From Bacteroidales bacterium (GTDB lineage Bacteria; Bacteroidota; Bacteroidia; Bacteroidales; VadinHA17): DNA of 64,000 nt. Below, one piece after another: positions 53,807 to 63,938 of this stretch. The stretch is from assembly GCA_017999895.1 (NCBI GenBank), contig JAGNKY010000011.1, forward strand, positions 1 to 64,000. Direction: 5' to 3'. Below the pieces are notes generated by a model. It was not told the DNA's origin, made no database searches, and was given only the letters and a program-made list of their open reading frames with translations. Made by a program: the position numbers and the translations under genes. Within the stretch, counting starts at the first letter, position 1. Each line of letters begins with the position of its first letter.

Positions 53807-53979
53807 ATTTTAACTCACTTTTTTAATTTGAGGCATTAAAAGTATCAATTATTTATTATCTGACTATGTTAGTAACTTTTTTTCGCAACATTTCGGCAAA
53901 ATTTTTGTTAAAAACAAAAAGGGTAAATTATAATTAAATTAATAGAGATATTTTATTTTTACTTATTTTGTTCGACAGA

Positions 53980-54528
53980 ATGAAAAGAAAACTGGGAAAT
54001 ATAATGAGCAGAAAAACTATTTTGTCAATAATACTGGCAGGAACAATAATAATTGCTTACGGGCAGGACAAACCGGTTAAATGGTATTCGATTCAGGAAG
54101 CCGAGAAATTGGTCAAAGCCAGTCCACGTCCCATAGTAATTGATACTTTCACTGATTGGTGTGGCTGGTGCAAAAAACTTGACCAGGAAACTTTTTCAAA
54201 TCCTGTCATTGCAGAAATTCTAAATACGAAATTTTATCCTGTAAAGTTTAACGCCGAAGGTAAAGAGCCTGTAACTTTCCTTGGAATGAATTTTATCAAT
54301 GACGGTAAAGCGGGAAAAACACATCAGCTTGCAGTTGCTCTTTTAAGAGGTCAGCTCTCCTATCCTAATCTTGTTTTTTTTAACGAAAAGCTTCAGCTTC
54401 TGACAAATGTTCCAGGGTACAGGGATGCAAAAGAGATGGAATCTTTGCTTTCATTCTTTGCTGAAAAAGCCTATGAGAAAATGAGTTTCCAGGATTATAG
54501 CAAAAGTTTCAAAGGGAAAATACAATAA
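53980..54528 (+). CDS. Exported thioredoxin-like protein
   Basis: A 182-residue protein from ATG 53980; ATG 54004 would give a shorter signal sequence. The signal is KTILSIILAGTIIIAYGQ. The active site is TDWCGWCKK, a CxxC inside a thioredoxin fold, then the DQETFSNPVI motif. It is of the kind that reduces or traps disulfides in the periplasm. It is 13 bp from the convergent DUF4831 gene. Confidence 0.85.
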   Translation: MKRKLGNIMSRKTILSIILAGTIIIAYGQDKPVKWYSIQEAEKLVKASPRPIVIDTFTDWCGWCKKLDQETFSNPVIAEILNTKFYPVKFNAEGKEPVTFLGMNFINDGKAGKTHQLAVALLRGQLSYPNLVFFNEKLQLLTNVPGYRDAKEMESLLSFFAEKAYEKMSFQDYSKSFKGKIQ

Positions 54529-54541
54529 GCATTAACAATAT

Positions 54542-55675
54542 TTATTTACCTATTATATAATTTGCAGGAAGCTGCATTGTCTGTCCGAGTTGGTATACCA
54601 GTCTTCTTGTTTCAAAAAGAGTCTCGTTGCCATATTTTATTCTTATCAGAGCCACTTCCGGAGTTCTGTAATATAGTTTATCTGATATGACCGATGCAAT
54701 TCCCTCTTCCTTTGATAAGGGCCTGGGCACATAAGTTATATCCTTAATTTTCCCTGCAGGCTCAAGTTCTATAACTACTGGCAAGCCGGATTTTGAAGAT
54801 ATATTTGAAGGGCCGCCCGATGTTGAAAATCTGAAAATCTCAACTGGTTTTTTTATATTTTCGTTATCAGGAATAAAAGTATAATGCATAACTCTGGTCT
54901 CAGAAGCAGATTTACCTGCAAATAGAGCCAGATATTCCCTTTCCATCCTGTTTATCTCATCTATTGCAGCATTGCTTTGGGGATATACATTTGCTTCTCC
55001 TGTAAGTATCATATTTTTCCCCTCCCTGAGTTCAAGAAGAGTTTTTGCGGCTCTTTCAGCAAGTTGTTCCTGGGTAAGCTGTTGCTTGCGTTCAATTAGA
55101 TAAGGAATTCTTATAAACATTGTATCGAGTTTTACCATGCGGTAAGCTGTATCACTTCGGCTTGTAAAATATTCATCGGAACCCAGATCAGTATATGAAA
55201 GATTTTTATCAACCATGCCTGAAGAAGAAATTACTCTTTGTTCGGCATCATATTTTGCCGGGTTAAGATCGAGAATCAAACCTGCTCGTTTAAGAGCGAG
55301 AGCATTGCTCTGAACAATTGTTTTGCTTCCAATTACATAATATTCTGATGGATCTATTTCTTCCGATGTTTCAAGTGTAATGGATTTAATTTTCCATGAT
55401 TCCTTCTCCGTTGAAATAACATTTTTAAGGCCAAGCATTTCTTCTGCAAACCTTGCGTAAGGACCGGGTTTATCAATTGTTTTCTCGAATTCTGCTGTAA
55501 TGCGAAAAATTGTCATGGGTAGTGCGTAAACAAGACTTCCATCGTAAACTGTTAATTTATCACCCAAAGGTGTAATTATAGTTTCTGGTTCGGTTAAGAT
55601 TTTTTTCGGATAGCAAGATACAACTGCTATTATCAGAACCGGCACACATGCTAATTTTTTTATTTGCTTTAACAT
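54542..55675 (-). CDS. DUF4831 family lipoprotein
   Basis: A 377-residue protein with an N-terminal hydrophobic stretch and a lipobox-like AVVSC at ~16-20, so a probable lipoprotein. It is rich in beta strands and has YALPMTIFRITAEFEKTIDKPGPYARFAEEMLG, not above 20 residues per motif here but split as YALPMTIFRITAEF and KPGPYARFAEEMLG, typical of DUF4831, a Bacteroidota-specific family with no known function. It lies 30 bp from nnr and is probably transcribed with it. Confidence 0.8.
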   Translation of the reverse strand: MLKQIKKLACVPVLIIAVVSCYPKKILTEPETIITPLGDKLTVYDGSLVYALPMTIFRITAEFEKTIDKPGPYARFAEEMLGLKNVISTEKESWKIKSITLETSEEIDPSEYYVIGSKTIVQSNALALKRAGLILDLNPAKYDAEQRVISSSGMVDKNLSYTDLGSDEYFTSRSDTAYRMVKLDTMFIRIPYLIERKQQLTQEQLAERAAKTLLELREGKNMILTGEANVYPQSNAAIDEINRMEREYLALFAGKSASETRVMHYTFIPDNENIKKPVEIFRFSTSGGPSNISSKSGLPVVIELEPAGKIKDITYVPRPLSKEEGIASVISDKLYYRTPEVALIRIKYGNETLFETRRLVYQLGQTMQLPANYIIGK

Positions 55676-55705
55676 AAATACATTTTTAATTAAATTTACT
55701 TCAGT

Positions 55706-57235
55706 TCAAGTATTCTTAAAAGCTTCCCCTCTTATTCTGCAATATGCTTCACCAAGATTATCTGCTATATCGCTTGCTATAATAGATTCCATGCCTCTTT
55801 TACCAGCAGCTATGTCACCAGCCAGACCATGTATATAAACGCCGACTAATGCAGCATCGGCCGGCCGATAACTTTGTGCAAGCAAAGATAAAATAATTCC
55901 CGTAAGAACATCCCCGCTTCCGGCAGTAGCCATTCCAGGATTACCCGTACTATTAAAAAATACTCTTCCGTCGGGCAATGATATTGAAGTATAAGCACCT
56001 TTTAGTATAACGATACAATTATGTTTTTTCGAGAAAGAAACCTGACACATAAGCCTTGAATAACCATCATCGGTTTTTCCGGCGAGTCTTTCGAATTCTT
56101 TTGGATGTGGAGTTATTATAGCATCAGGAGGAATCTTTTCATGCCATTCTTTATTAGCCGCAATAATATTTAAAGCATCGGCATCGAGTACAAGCGGTTT
56201 TTTACACTCACATATTAATTTATAAATCGTCGATGCAGTATCCTGCTCTTTACCAATTCCGGGGCCTGCTCCCACTGCCGTAAACTCATTGAAATTCTCG
56301 ACAGAAGTGATAATTTCAGAATTTTTATCACACTGTATCATTGCTTCTGGAAGAGATGAAATAACCGAAGTAACAGATTTCGAAGGAACATGGCAGGTTA
56401 TTAAGCCTATGCCGGCTCTGAGGGCAGCTTTTGCCGATAAAATTGCAGCACCTGTTTTAACAGATGAACCTGCTATCATCAAACCATGACCATAGATTCC
56501 TTTATGGTCGAACTTCTTTCTTTTCTTAAGTAACCCCCTGATAAGTGATTCTTCCATAAAACAATATGGTGTAGAAGTATCGCTTATAATATCGGGATGT
56601 AAGCCTATATCAAGAATATACCATTCGCCGGTATATATATAATTCTCAGCAAACATAAATGCCAGCTTTGGAAACTGGAAACTAAGTGTATAATCTGCCC
56701 TGACAATTGCCTCTTTGTTATTCATACTATTGTCTTCTGTAAAAAGTCCGGATGGGACATCTACAGAAATTTTTATACAATTCGACTCATTAATGCGTGT
56801 TATAACTTCTGCGGCAAGCCCCTCCGCTGGTCGGCTAAGACCGGTGCCGAATATTGCATCAATAATAATTGCATCTCCTTCAAAAACAGGAAACTCATTA
56901 GAGTTATTAACCACATACAATCTGGCTTTCCCAGTTTGTTCCAATCTCTCCATGTTGATTTTCCAATCGGGCGAAACATTTTTAGAAAAAGCAATATAAA
57001 AAACTTCCGTCTCGTAACCTGATAATGCAAGCATTCGTGCCAGGGCAAGTCCGTCACCTCCATTATTGCCAGGCCCTGCAACCACTACAATTTTGTGAGA
57101 TCTTCCGAATCGGCTTACTATCCATGAAAAAATTTTACCTGCGGCACGCTCCATCAAATCTACGGAACTTATAGGCTCATTCTCAATCGTAAACTTATCT
57201 ATCTCTTTTATCTGTTGTCCAGTAAAAATTTTCAT
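55706..57235 (-). CDS. nnr: Bifunctional NAD(P)H-hydrate repair enzyme
   Basis: A 509-residue protein in two parts. The N-terminal epimerase part (1-215) has VVAGPGNNGGDGLALARML. The C-terminal ADP/ATP-dependent dehydratase (230-509) has KGIYGHGLMIAGS, GAGPGIGKE, PHPKEFERLAG and GSGDVLTGIILSLL. It repairs damaged NAD(P)H. Both domains look complete and all motifs are present. It is followed by the DUF4831 gene on the same strand. Confidence 0.94.
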   Translation of the reverse strand: MKIFTGQQIKEIDKFTIENEPISSVDLMERAAGKIFSWIVSRFGRSHKIVVVAGPGNNGGDGLALARMLALSGYETEVFYIAFSKNVSPDWKINMERLEQTGKARLYVVNNSNEFPVFEGDAIIIDAIFGTGLSRPAEGLAAEVITRINESNCIKISVDVPSGLFTEDNSMNNKEAIVRADYTLSFQFPKLAFMFAENYIYTGEWYILDIGLHPDIISDTSTPYCFMEESLIRGLLKKRKKFDHKGIYGHGLMIAGSSVKTGAAILSAKAALRAGIGLITCHVPSKSVTSVISSLPEAMIQCDKNSEIITSVENFNEFTAVGAGPGIGKEQDTASTIYKLICECKKPLVLDADALNIIAANKEWHEKIPPDAIITPHPKEFERLAGKTDDGYSRLMCQVSFSKKHNCIVILKGAYTSISLPDGRVFFNSTGNPGMATAGSGDVLTGIILSLLAQSYRPADAALVGVYIHGLAGDIAAGKRGMESIIASDIADNLGEAYCRIRGEAFKNT

Positions 57236-57749
57236 TTTCTTAATTCAAATAATTATATAAACGCAATAATTATAAAACTCTTTTCTCACACAAGTTACAA
57301 AAAACATTTTTAAGAACTAATATCATCTGAAATATTTGATGCTTATTAAGGAAGTCTTTATTCTTGTGCTATAATTTACAGACTTCTATAGTGTTGTTTT
57401 ACAAATGGAATCTACAAACAAATTACGTCTGGCTCTAGTTTAATATAATATACGTTATAACCCTTAGCATTGAAAATATTTACATTGAACACAAATAATT
57501 TTATGTTTTGATATCTTATGATTTTATTACGGCATTTTAAATCTTATATAGGATCGATATCAAAAAATTTTCCATCAGAAAAATAAATGAGCTAAACAAA
57601 ATATTTGTTTAAAATAAAATTGAATTAAAAATTTACATATATAAATTGAAATAACTTATTTATTTTTAATTTTATATTATAATTTATAAATTATTGTTTT
57701 TAAAAATTACTTATTTACTATAACACTGTTTATTAATTAATTATATATT
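57236..57749. other. 514-bp AT-rich interval between divergent genes
   Basis: No reading frame, tRNA or hairpin of note was found. The last ~200 bp before 57750 are almost entirely A/T. No promoter of the consensus kind was recognised, although the divergent genes at 57235 and 57750 must be started from here. Confidence 0.6.
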
Positions 57750-59129
57750 ATGAAAAGAAGAAAATTTATTTCGAATACTTTATCTGCTGCTGCCGGAACT
57801 ATTATTCTGCCAACAATAGTTCCTTCCTCGGTTATAGGAAAAAATCCTCCCAGTGACATGATAAACATTGGGCAGATAGGTTTTGGCAGAATAGCTATGA
57901 CGCATGACCTTGCCGAAACTCTTAAATATGATGTCGCTCGTGTTGTTGCAGTTGCTGATTTTGATTCTAAAAGATTAGCAAAGGGCAAACAATTCATTGA
58001 GGACTTTTATGCTAAAAAGACCGGGAAGACAGGATATGTTAATGTAAAAACCTATGGTGATTATAAAGAAATAATTGCCGATAAAAGTATTGATGCTGTG
58101 ATTATTTCCACGCCCGATCATTGGCATGCGCAGCCTGCCATTGAAGCAGCACTTGCCGGTAAAGATATATATCTTCAGAAACCGACATCTCTGACAATAA
58201 AGGAAGGGCAACAGCTTGTTGATGTAATTAAACGTAAAAAGGTAATTCTTCAGGTAGGCACTCAGCAAAGGTCTATGCCCCAGTTCAGGAGGGCTGCTGA
58301 GCTTGTCCGCAATGGAAGGATCGGCAGGCTTCATACGGTAAAGATAGGTCTTCCTGGTGATCCCCCAGGTCCAGAGGCTCCGGAGATGCCGATACCTCCA
58401 AACCTTAACTACGACGGATGGCTTGGTTCGACACCTTATGTTTATTATACTGAAATGCGGGTGCATCCTCAGAATAGTATTACAGACAGGCCAGGCTGGT
58501 TGAGATGCGAACAGTTTGGCGCCGGGATGATAACTGGTTGGGGACAGCATCATTTCGATTCAGCCGCATGGGGAATGGATACAGAGCTGACCGGACCTAT
58601 CTCTATAGAAGCTGTTGCTGAATTTCCGAAATTCGGACTCTGGGATGTGCATGGCGATTTTATGGCAAAAGCCGAGTATAAGAACGGAGTCACAATGTAT
58701 ACCAGCGGCGGATATCCAAATGGTATAAGGTATGAAGGTACTGAAGGATGGATATTTGTTACAAGAGGCGCTTATGTCGCTTCACCTTCCGACCCTGTTG
58801 ACCAAAATAAAAATGTCAAAGCACTCAATGCAAGCGACCCGAAAATTCTCAATTCAGTTATCGGGCCGAATGAAATTCATCTCTATGAAAGTAATGAACA
58901 GCATGGCAACTGGCTCGATTGTATAAAATCTAGAAGAGAACCAATTTCTCCGGTCGAAATTGGTCACAGAGCTTGTACAGTTTGCCTTATTACACACATA
59001 GCAATGAAGCTTGAAAGAAAACTAAGATGGGATCCTGATAAAGAGATGTTTATTAATGACGATGAAGCAAATAAAATGCTTTCACGCCCTCAACGCAAAC
59101 CTTACGGGACTGATTATATAAAAATTTAA
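57750..59129 (+). CDS. Tat-exported Gfo/Idh/MocA oxidoreductase
   Basis: A 459-residue protein with an N-terminal twin-arginine signal (KRRKFISNTLSAAAG). The NAD domain has INIGQIGFGRIAMTHDL, DFDSKRLAKGKQ and the HWHAQPAIEAALAGKDIYLQKP block. The C-terminal half reads GWGQHHFDSAAWGMD. It is similar to Bacteroidota glycan-processing oxidoreductases with an attached cofactor. It may oxidise or reduce a sugar in the periplasm. It is followed 8 bp later by a PmoA-like gene, which suggests one pathway. Confidence 0.9.
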   Translation: MKRRKFISNTLSAAAGTIILPTIVPSSVIGKNPPSDMINIGQIGFGRIAMTHDLAETLKYDVARVVAVADFDSKRLAKGKQFIEDFYAKKTGKTGYVNVKTYGDYKEIIADKSIDAVIISTPDHWHAQPAIEAALAGKDIYLQKPTSLTIKEGQQLVDVIKRKKVILQVGTQQRSMPQFRRAAELVRNGRIGRLHTVKIGLPGDPPGPEAPEMPIPPNLNYDGWLGSTPYVYYTEMRVHPQNSITDRPGWLRCEQFGAGMITGWGQHHFDSAAWGMDTELTGPISIEAVAEFPKFGLWDVHGDFMAKAEYKNGVTMYTSGGYPNGIRYEGTEGWIFVTRGAYVASPSDPVDQNKNVKALNASDPKILNSVIGPNEIHLYESNEQHGNWLDCIKSRREPISPVEIGHRACTVCLITHIAMKLERKLRWDPDKEMFINDDEANKMLSRPQRKPYGTDYIKI

Positions 59130-59137
59130 TAATCTGT

Positions 59138-60040
59138 ATGAAAAAAATTATTATCACGGCCCTGGCTATCGCCGGGGCAATTATTTTTGAAATACCTGTT
59201 GATGCGGCTAAAATTACGGCTGTTAAAGTCGGCTCTAAAATCAATGTTACTATTGACGGTAAATTTTTTACGAGCTATATTTTTTCTGATGATGAGAAAT
59301 ATCCTTTCTTCTTCCCAGTCAACGGGCCTGTTTCTGGAGGATCTGTAACTTCAATGAGAAATGCAGAATATCCTCATCATAGTTCTCTCTTTTTCGGCTG
59401 CGACCTTGTTAACGGAGGTAACTGGTGGCAGGAAGGACTTGAAAGAGGGAGGATAGTATCTGTGAATGCCGAAATAGTAAAACAGGGAGGCGACACTGTA
59501 ATCATTACCGACGAATGTATATGGAGTCGTCCCGGTGCTGTTTCACCTATAAAAGATTTACGCAAATTTATTATAACGGCACCTTCTCCGGATTTGTATC
59601 AGATTGACGTTGAAATTGTTATGGAAATGCTTACCGATGTTAGAATCCTGAAAACCAATCACTCGCTTTTTAGTGTCAGGACTTCACCTGATATCTCTGT
59701 AAGGAACGGAGGAACTATGATAAATGCCGAAGGATTAAGAAGTGAAAAAGAAACATTCGGCAAGAGGTCGGCATGGCTCGATTTTTATGGGAAACGTGGA
59801 ACATCCATAGAAGGCATTGCCGTTTTACAGCATCCGTCAAATCCGTGGTATCCTGCTCCATGGTTTACAAGGGATTACGGGTTCATGTCGCCGACGCCCA
59901 TGTACTGGCCTGAGAATGACAGGGATATTTTCATGAAAAAAGGCACAGTTCTAAACCTGCGTTATCTGGTTCTGATTCATTCAGGAGATTATCAACAGGC
60001 AAATATCAAAGCGATATTCGAACAATACAGCAAACGATAA
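59138..60040 (+). CDS. PmoA-like (DUF6807) exported protein
   Basis: A 300-residue protein with signal sequence IIITALAIAGAIIFEIPVDA. It has YPFFFPVNGPVSGGSVTSM, then YPHHSSLFFGCD, RTSPDISVRNGG and HPSNPWYPAPWFTRDYG, which match the PmoA/DUF6807 family named in glycan-utilisation gene sets. Despite the name there is no evidence for methane oxidation. It follows the Tat-oxidoreductase by 8 bp. Its function is not known. Confidence 0.85.
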   Translation: MKKIIITALAIAGAIIFEIPVDAAKITAVKVGSKINVTIDGKFFTSYIFSDDEKYPFFFPVNGPVSGGSVTSMRNAEYPHHSSLFFGCDLVNGGNWWQEGLERGRIVSVNAEIVKQGGDTVIITDECIWSRPGAVSPIKDLRKFIITAPSPDLYQIDVEIVMEMLTDVRILKTNHSLFSVRTSPDISVRNGGTMINAEGLRSEKETFGKRSAWLDFYGKRGTSIEGIAVLQHPSNPWYPAPWFTRDYGFMSPTPMYWPENDRDIFMKKGTVLNLRYLVLIHSGDYQQANIKAIFEQYSKR

Positions 60041-60067
60041 GTATACAGAGTCAGAAATAAAAGCATC

Positions 60068-60102
60068 ATAAGAAACGACTGAATTTTTCAGTCGTTTCTT
60101 AT
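60068..60102. terminator. Bidirectional terminator between PmoA-like and GH3 genes
   Basis: A perfect 16-bp stem with a TTT loop (ATAAGAAACGACTGAA paired with 60087-60102), with T-rich sequence on the plus-strand side and TTTTA a few bases further on the minus-strand side. It lies midway between two convergent genes. Confidence 0.9.
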
Positions 60103-60112
60103 TTTAATTCTA

Positions 60113-63100
60113 TCAATTCAGCTCGATTATTTTTTTCAAAATACCAGCTTCACTCCTTTCGATACCCTGCATAGGAGAACAACTCCCAACTGATATTAGG
60201 AACTTCCCGGGTTTTATTACTCTTTTGTATTCCTCATCAACAAAAGAAAAATCTTCGGGAGCAAGTTTAAAGACAACAGTTTTGCTTTCTCCGGCCTTTA
60301 AGTCTATTCTTTTGAATCCTTTGAGTGTCCGCAGAGGCACCGGAACCTTTGCGGAAAGATTTGAAACATATAACTGAACAACCTCTTCTCCATCCTTTTT
60401 ACCTGTGTTTCTGACATTTACGGAAACCTCGACTGTTTCGCCTGTTTTGATTGTCTTTTTAATCTTCATTTTACTATAATTGAATGTGGTATAGCTTAAA
60501 CCATATCCGAATGGATAAAGCGGTTCGCCTGTGAAATACCTGTAAGTCCGGTTTTTCATATTATAATCTTCAAAAGGCGGAAGGTCTTTTACCGACTTAT
60601 AGAAAGTTACAGGCAGCCTTCCTGCAGGATTATAATCTCCAAATATCACGTCTGCTATAGCCTGGCCGCCTGCCTGGCCCGGGTACCAGGCTTCGATTAT
60701 TGCAGGAATATTTTCCTTTTCCCAGTTTATGGCAATAGCGCTGCCATTTAGTAATACCAGTATTACCGGCTTGCCAAGAGCATGAACTTTTTTTATGAGT
60801 TCCTGCTGGATATCAGGCAGATCGATACGTGTTCTGTCGCCTCCGCTGAAACCTTCCGCATTAACACGCATCTCTTCACCTTCGAGACGCGGAGTAATAC
60901 CCATGCACATAATAACTACATCGGCTGTTTTTGCAATGTTTAGAGCTTCAGATATCATCTCGTCCGATGGTTTCTGATCAGGCATCCCCTCCACCCAGTT
61001 ACAGCCTCGCGCATATAGTACTTCCGAAGAACCTGAAACTTTTTCCTTGATTCCTCTTAAAGGAGTAACAGGGTCAGAGGGTGTTCCGTTATAGTTTCCA
61101 AGTAAAACAAATGTTTCGTCTGAATTTGGTCCGATAACCGCTATCTTTCCGATATCTTTTCTCAACGGCAGCATGTTGCCTTCGTTCTTAAGAAGCACAA
61201 TAGATTTGCAGGCCGTTAAGCGAGCAAGGTCTTTATGTTCCTGACAATCATTCACGCTATAAGGTATACTTGAATAGGGTACCATTTCGGGCGGATCGAA
61301 CATACCGAGTTTCATTCGTGCCGTAAAGAGTCTTTTAACCGACACATCAATTTCCTGTTCTGTTATCAATTCTTTTTCCACAGCTTCTTTGAGGCTTCTG
61401 TAAACCGATGCACATTCAAGGTCAGTACCTGATTTTACAGCCAGGGCAGCAGCTTCAGCAGGTGTTCCCACTATCTTATGACCTCTGTAAATATCGCTAA
61501 TAGCCCCGCAATCGGAAACAATATATCCTTCGAAGCCCCATTCATCCCTTATTATGCCGTTCAGCAGGTAATTACTGCCACAACATGCCTCTCCGTTATA
61601 CCTATTATATGCACACATCACAGAATAGACTTTCCCCTCTTTAATACTCATTTCAAAATGAGGAAGATAAGTCTCAAGCAAATCTCTTTTATCGGTAACT
61701 GCATCGAATGTATGGCGTTCAGGTTCCGGACCGCTATGCACAACATAGTGTTTGACTGTTGAGATTGTTTTGAAATATTTCGGATTATCGCCCTGAAGTC
61801 CTTTGATGAACTGTACTGCAAGTTTACCGGTCAGATATGGATCCTCACCATAAGTTTCCTGACCTCTTCCCCATCGAGGATCTCTGAAAATATTAATGTT
61901 TGGCGTCCAGAAAGTAAGACCCTGATATCTTTCTCTCGAATTGTTTCTTACAAACTCATGATGTTTAGCCCGGGCCTCATCTGAAATTGCTGTTGAAACA
62001 CGCAGGAAAAGTCCTTCGTCCCATGTTGCTGCAAGTCCTATTGCCTGAGGAAAAACGGTTGCAAGCCCTGCACGTCCCACTCCATGGAGGCATTCGTTCC
62101 ACCAGTCATATTTCGGTATTCCAAGCCTTTCAATGGCCGGAGCAGCATTCATCATCTGACTTATCTTTTCTTCAAGAGTCATTCGTTTTACAAGGTCATT
62201 GACTCTCTCTTCAACAGAAAGAGAGGGATTTAAAAAGGGATATTGAAAACCTGACTGCGCAGAAGCAATAGCAGTATAGAATTCATATTTTATCTGCCAT
62301 TCGAATGTCTCGCCGGGCTTAACTGAAATTTTGATAAATGGCTCAGGACAGACAGTGGTTGGCGACGACCAGTATGCTAACCTGACTAAAGGTCTGTTGC
62401 AGGTAACTCTCATTCCTGCACGTGAATTATGATTTTCTATTCTTATATCATAATCGGCTGGAGTGTTCCCATAACCTTTCAGGTCGGTACAATAAACCCT
62501 TTCATCAGGTGCCTGGTTCTTCAAGTATATAAGTTTGTTTCCCTGTATCGCAACTACTCCTTCAAAACCCTTATCCGAACACTCCGGATTAAAAGTAAAT
62601 GTTATGATGTATCCAGGCCCAACAGGCTGTTTATCAATTACAGGAAAGTTATGATTATAAACTGTTGTTTCCAAAGGTAATTTTCCGGTATTTGTTAAAG
62701 AATGTGAAATTATCATCTCAGGTTTACCTGATACAAGGGAAATCTGTTTCTCATATTGATAGGAATATTCTTTGTCTTCAAGAATATGTGTAAATATTAC
62801 ACTTCTTTCATCGTTACTTATTTGCCATTTTCCAGCATTTTTCACCGGATAAAGTCTGAAGTTCGAATAAGGTTTTTCATCCGGTTTTTCAAGCATCCCA
62901 ACTCCTATTTTCAAAAAGGTTTCACCAGGTTTAGCTTTATCGAATCCGATTTGTCCGAATTCCTCAACCGGGCCAAGTACCGCATCGTGTGTTTCAGGAT
63001 TATAATTTTCGAACCACTGTCCGAAAAAAGTATGTCCGTTATACTCAAGACTGGCTACAATGCCCGAGCGGTCGAATCTTGTACCTCTGTAGTATCCTTT

Positions 63101-63229
63101 TTCAATATCAGGGAGATACAAAATTGCATCAATAATGCCGTTAGTAATTTTGACATTAGGAACATCTATCTGGGCTGTTAAAGTTAAAAAGCTCATAATT
63201 AAAGTAGTTGTTAACACCAATTTTTTCAT
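60113..63229 (-). CDS. GH3 glycosidase with N-terminal mutarotase-like domain
   Basis: A 1038-residue exported protein. Order: signal sequence (1-20), a mutarotase-like beta-sandwich (~28-318, GYYRGTRFDRSGIVASLEY, GPVEEFGQIGF, YNHNF), a GH3 TIM-barrel (~331-650, RMTLEEKISQMM, KHYVVHSGPEPERH), with the nucleophile D573 in YIVSDCGAI, the GH3 alpha/beta sandwich (~680-900) and a fibronectin III-like end (GEEVVQLYVSN). It hydrolyses beta-linked glucose or xylose type ends. Most GH3 proteins have no domain resembling aldose-1-epimerase at the front. The start overlaps the preceding gene's stop by 4 bp (ATGA). Confidence 0.9.
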   Translation of the reverse strand: MKKLVLTTTLIMSFLTLTAQIDVPNVKITNGIIDAILYLPDIEKGYYRGTRFDRSGIVASLEYNGHTFFGQWFENYNPETHDAVLGPVEEFGQIGFDKAKPGETFLKIGVGMLEKPDEKPYSNFRLYPVKNAGKWQISNDERSVIFTHILEDKEYSYQYEKQISLVSGKPEMIISHSLTNTGKLPLETTVYNHNFPVIDKQPVGPGYIITFTFNPECSDKGFEGVVAIQGNKLIYLKNQAPDERVYCTDLKGYGNTPADYDIRIENHNSRAGMRVTCNRPLVRLAYWSSPTTVCPEPFIKISVKPGETFEWQIKYEFYTAIASAQSGFQYPFLNPSLSVEERVNDLVKRMTLEEKISQMMNAAPAIERLGIPKYDWWNECLHGVGRAGLATVFPQAIGLAATWDEGLFLRVSTAISDEARAKHHEFVRNNSRERYQGLTFWTPNINIFRDPRWGRGQETYGEDPYLTGKLAVQFIKGLQGDNPKYFKTISTVKHYVVHSGPEPERHTFDAVTDKRDLLETYLPHFEMSIKEGKVYSVMCAYNRYNGEACCGSNYLLNGIIRDEWGFEGYIVSDCGAISDIYRGHKIVGTPAEAAALAVKSGTDLECASVYRSLKEAVEKELITEQEIDVSVKRLFTARMKLGMFDPPEMVPYSSIPYSVNDCQEHKDLARLTACKSIVLLKNEGNMLPLRKDIGKIAVIGPNSDETFVLLGNYNGTPSDPVTPLRGIKEKVSGSSEVLYARGCNWVEGMPDQKPSDEMISEALNIAKTADVVIMCMGITPRLEGEEMRVNAEGFSGGDRTRIDLPDIQQELIKKVHALGKPVILVLLNGSAIAINWEKENIPAIIEAWYPGQAGGQAIADVIFGDYNPAGRLPVTFYKSVKDLPPFEDYNMKNRTYRYFTGEPLYPFGYGLSYTTFNYSKMKIKKTIKTGETVEVSVNVRNTGKKDGEEVVQLYVSNLSAKVPVPLRTLKGFKRIDLKAGESKTVVFKLAPEDFSFVDEEYKRVIKPGKFLISVGSCSPMQGIERSEAGILKKIIELN

Positions 63230-63930
63230 ATCTGATTTTGTTTTAGTCGTCTGTAGATACAGTTATTATCATCACACAAATTACAAGTATAAGAATTAAA
63301 CTTTACTTTTTTGCCTATTCCGATTATTCCGCTTACCGACTTAAGCGGAACCATTAATGCCGAGTTTGTCAGAGTAATGCCGCAAAAATTGTCCGGAATA
63401 AGGCTGAACAGTTTATGTTGTTCCGAAACATCCCAACCGCAATATCCCGGACTATAACGATTCGTTATAAGCATTCCTTCAGCCGTCATCATTATTTTCA
63501 GTTTTTCCTGCATAAGGTCGGCTGCATCTTCAACAATCTCGCTTCCTGCCATATCAAAAATATAACCTTCCAGTAAATTCCTTTCTTCAATGAGTTTTTT
63601 TGATCTCTCACTTATTTTGGAACCCGCTGTACAGGCAAAAACGGCAACCGATTCCGATTTTGAAAGCTGTGAAATAATAATTTTCCCGGGATGAAAATCA
63701 ACACCTTCGATGCTCATTACTCCCGACTCCTTATTTATTTCGATATTGGAACAGATAACGAATTCGGCTTTTACATCGGATAGTCCGGATGCTTCGGAAA
63801 GCACTTTATCAATTATTTTTAAAAGAAACTCAGGACTATCTCCACTTTCGCGGTCGAGAAGTTTTGCAATCCTGGAAGGATTGACTTTGAGTTCATTATA
63901 GCCAAACCTGAAGGTGTAACTTTTCTTCAT
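63226..63930 (-). CDS. Stand-alone vitamin B12-dependent methionine synthase reactivation domain
   Basis: A 234-residue protein from ATG 63930; a TTG at 63942 overlaps the upstream gene's stop. Core motifs are SPGYCGWDVSEQHKLFSLI (the MetH activation-domain R/SPGY...D...LF pattern) and FACTAGSKIS. The last ~20 residues have C-x-L-C and NCIYR, a cysteine set that full-length MetH proteins lack. Such single-domain forms act in trans on a split MetH or on another corrinoid protein. It lies between an unseen upstream gene and a GH3 gene to which it is coupled (4-bp overlap). Confidence 0.82.
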   Translation of the reverse strand: MKKSYTFRFGYNELKVNPSRIAKLLDRESGDSPEFLLKIIDKVLSEASGLSDVKAEFVICSNIEINKESGVMSIEGVDFHPGKIIISQLSKSESVAVFACTAGSKISERSKKLIEERNLLEGYIFDMAGSEIVEDAADLMQEKLKIMMTAEGMLITNRYSPGYCGWDVSEQHKLFSLIPDNFCGITLTNSALMVPLKSVSGIIGIGKKVKFNSYTCNLCDDNNCIYRRLKQNQI

Positions 63931-63938
63931 AATTGAAT

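Noticed and set aside
59138..60040. Methane monooxygenase subunit
   Set aside because: The PmoA label refers to a differently defined family; there are no membrane helices or metal residues of particulate methane monooxygenase.
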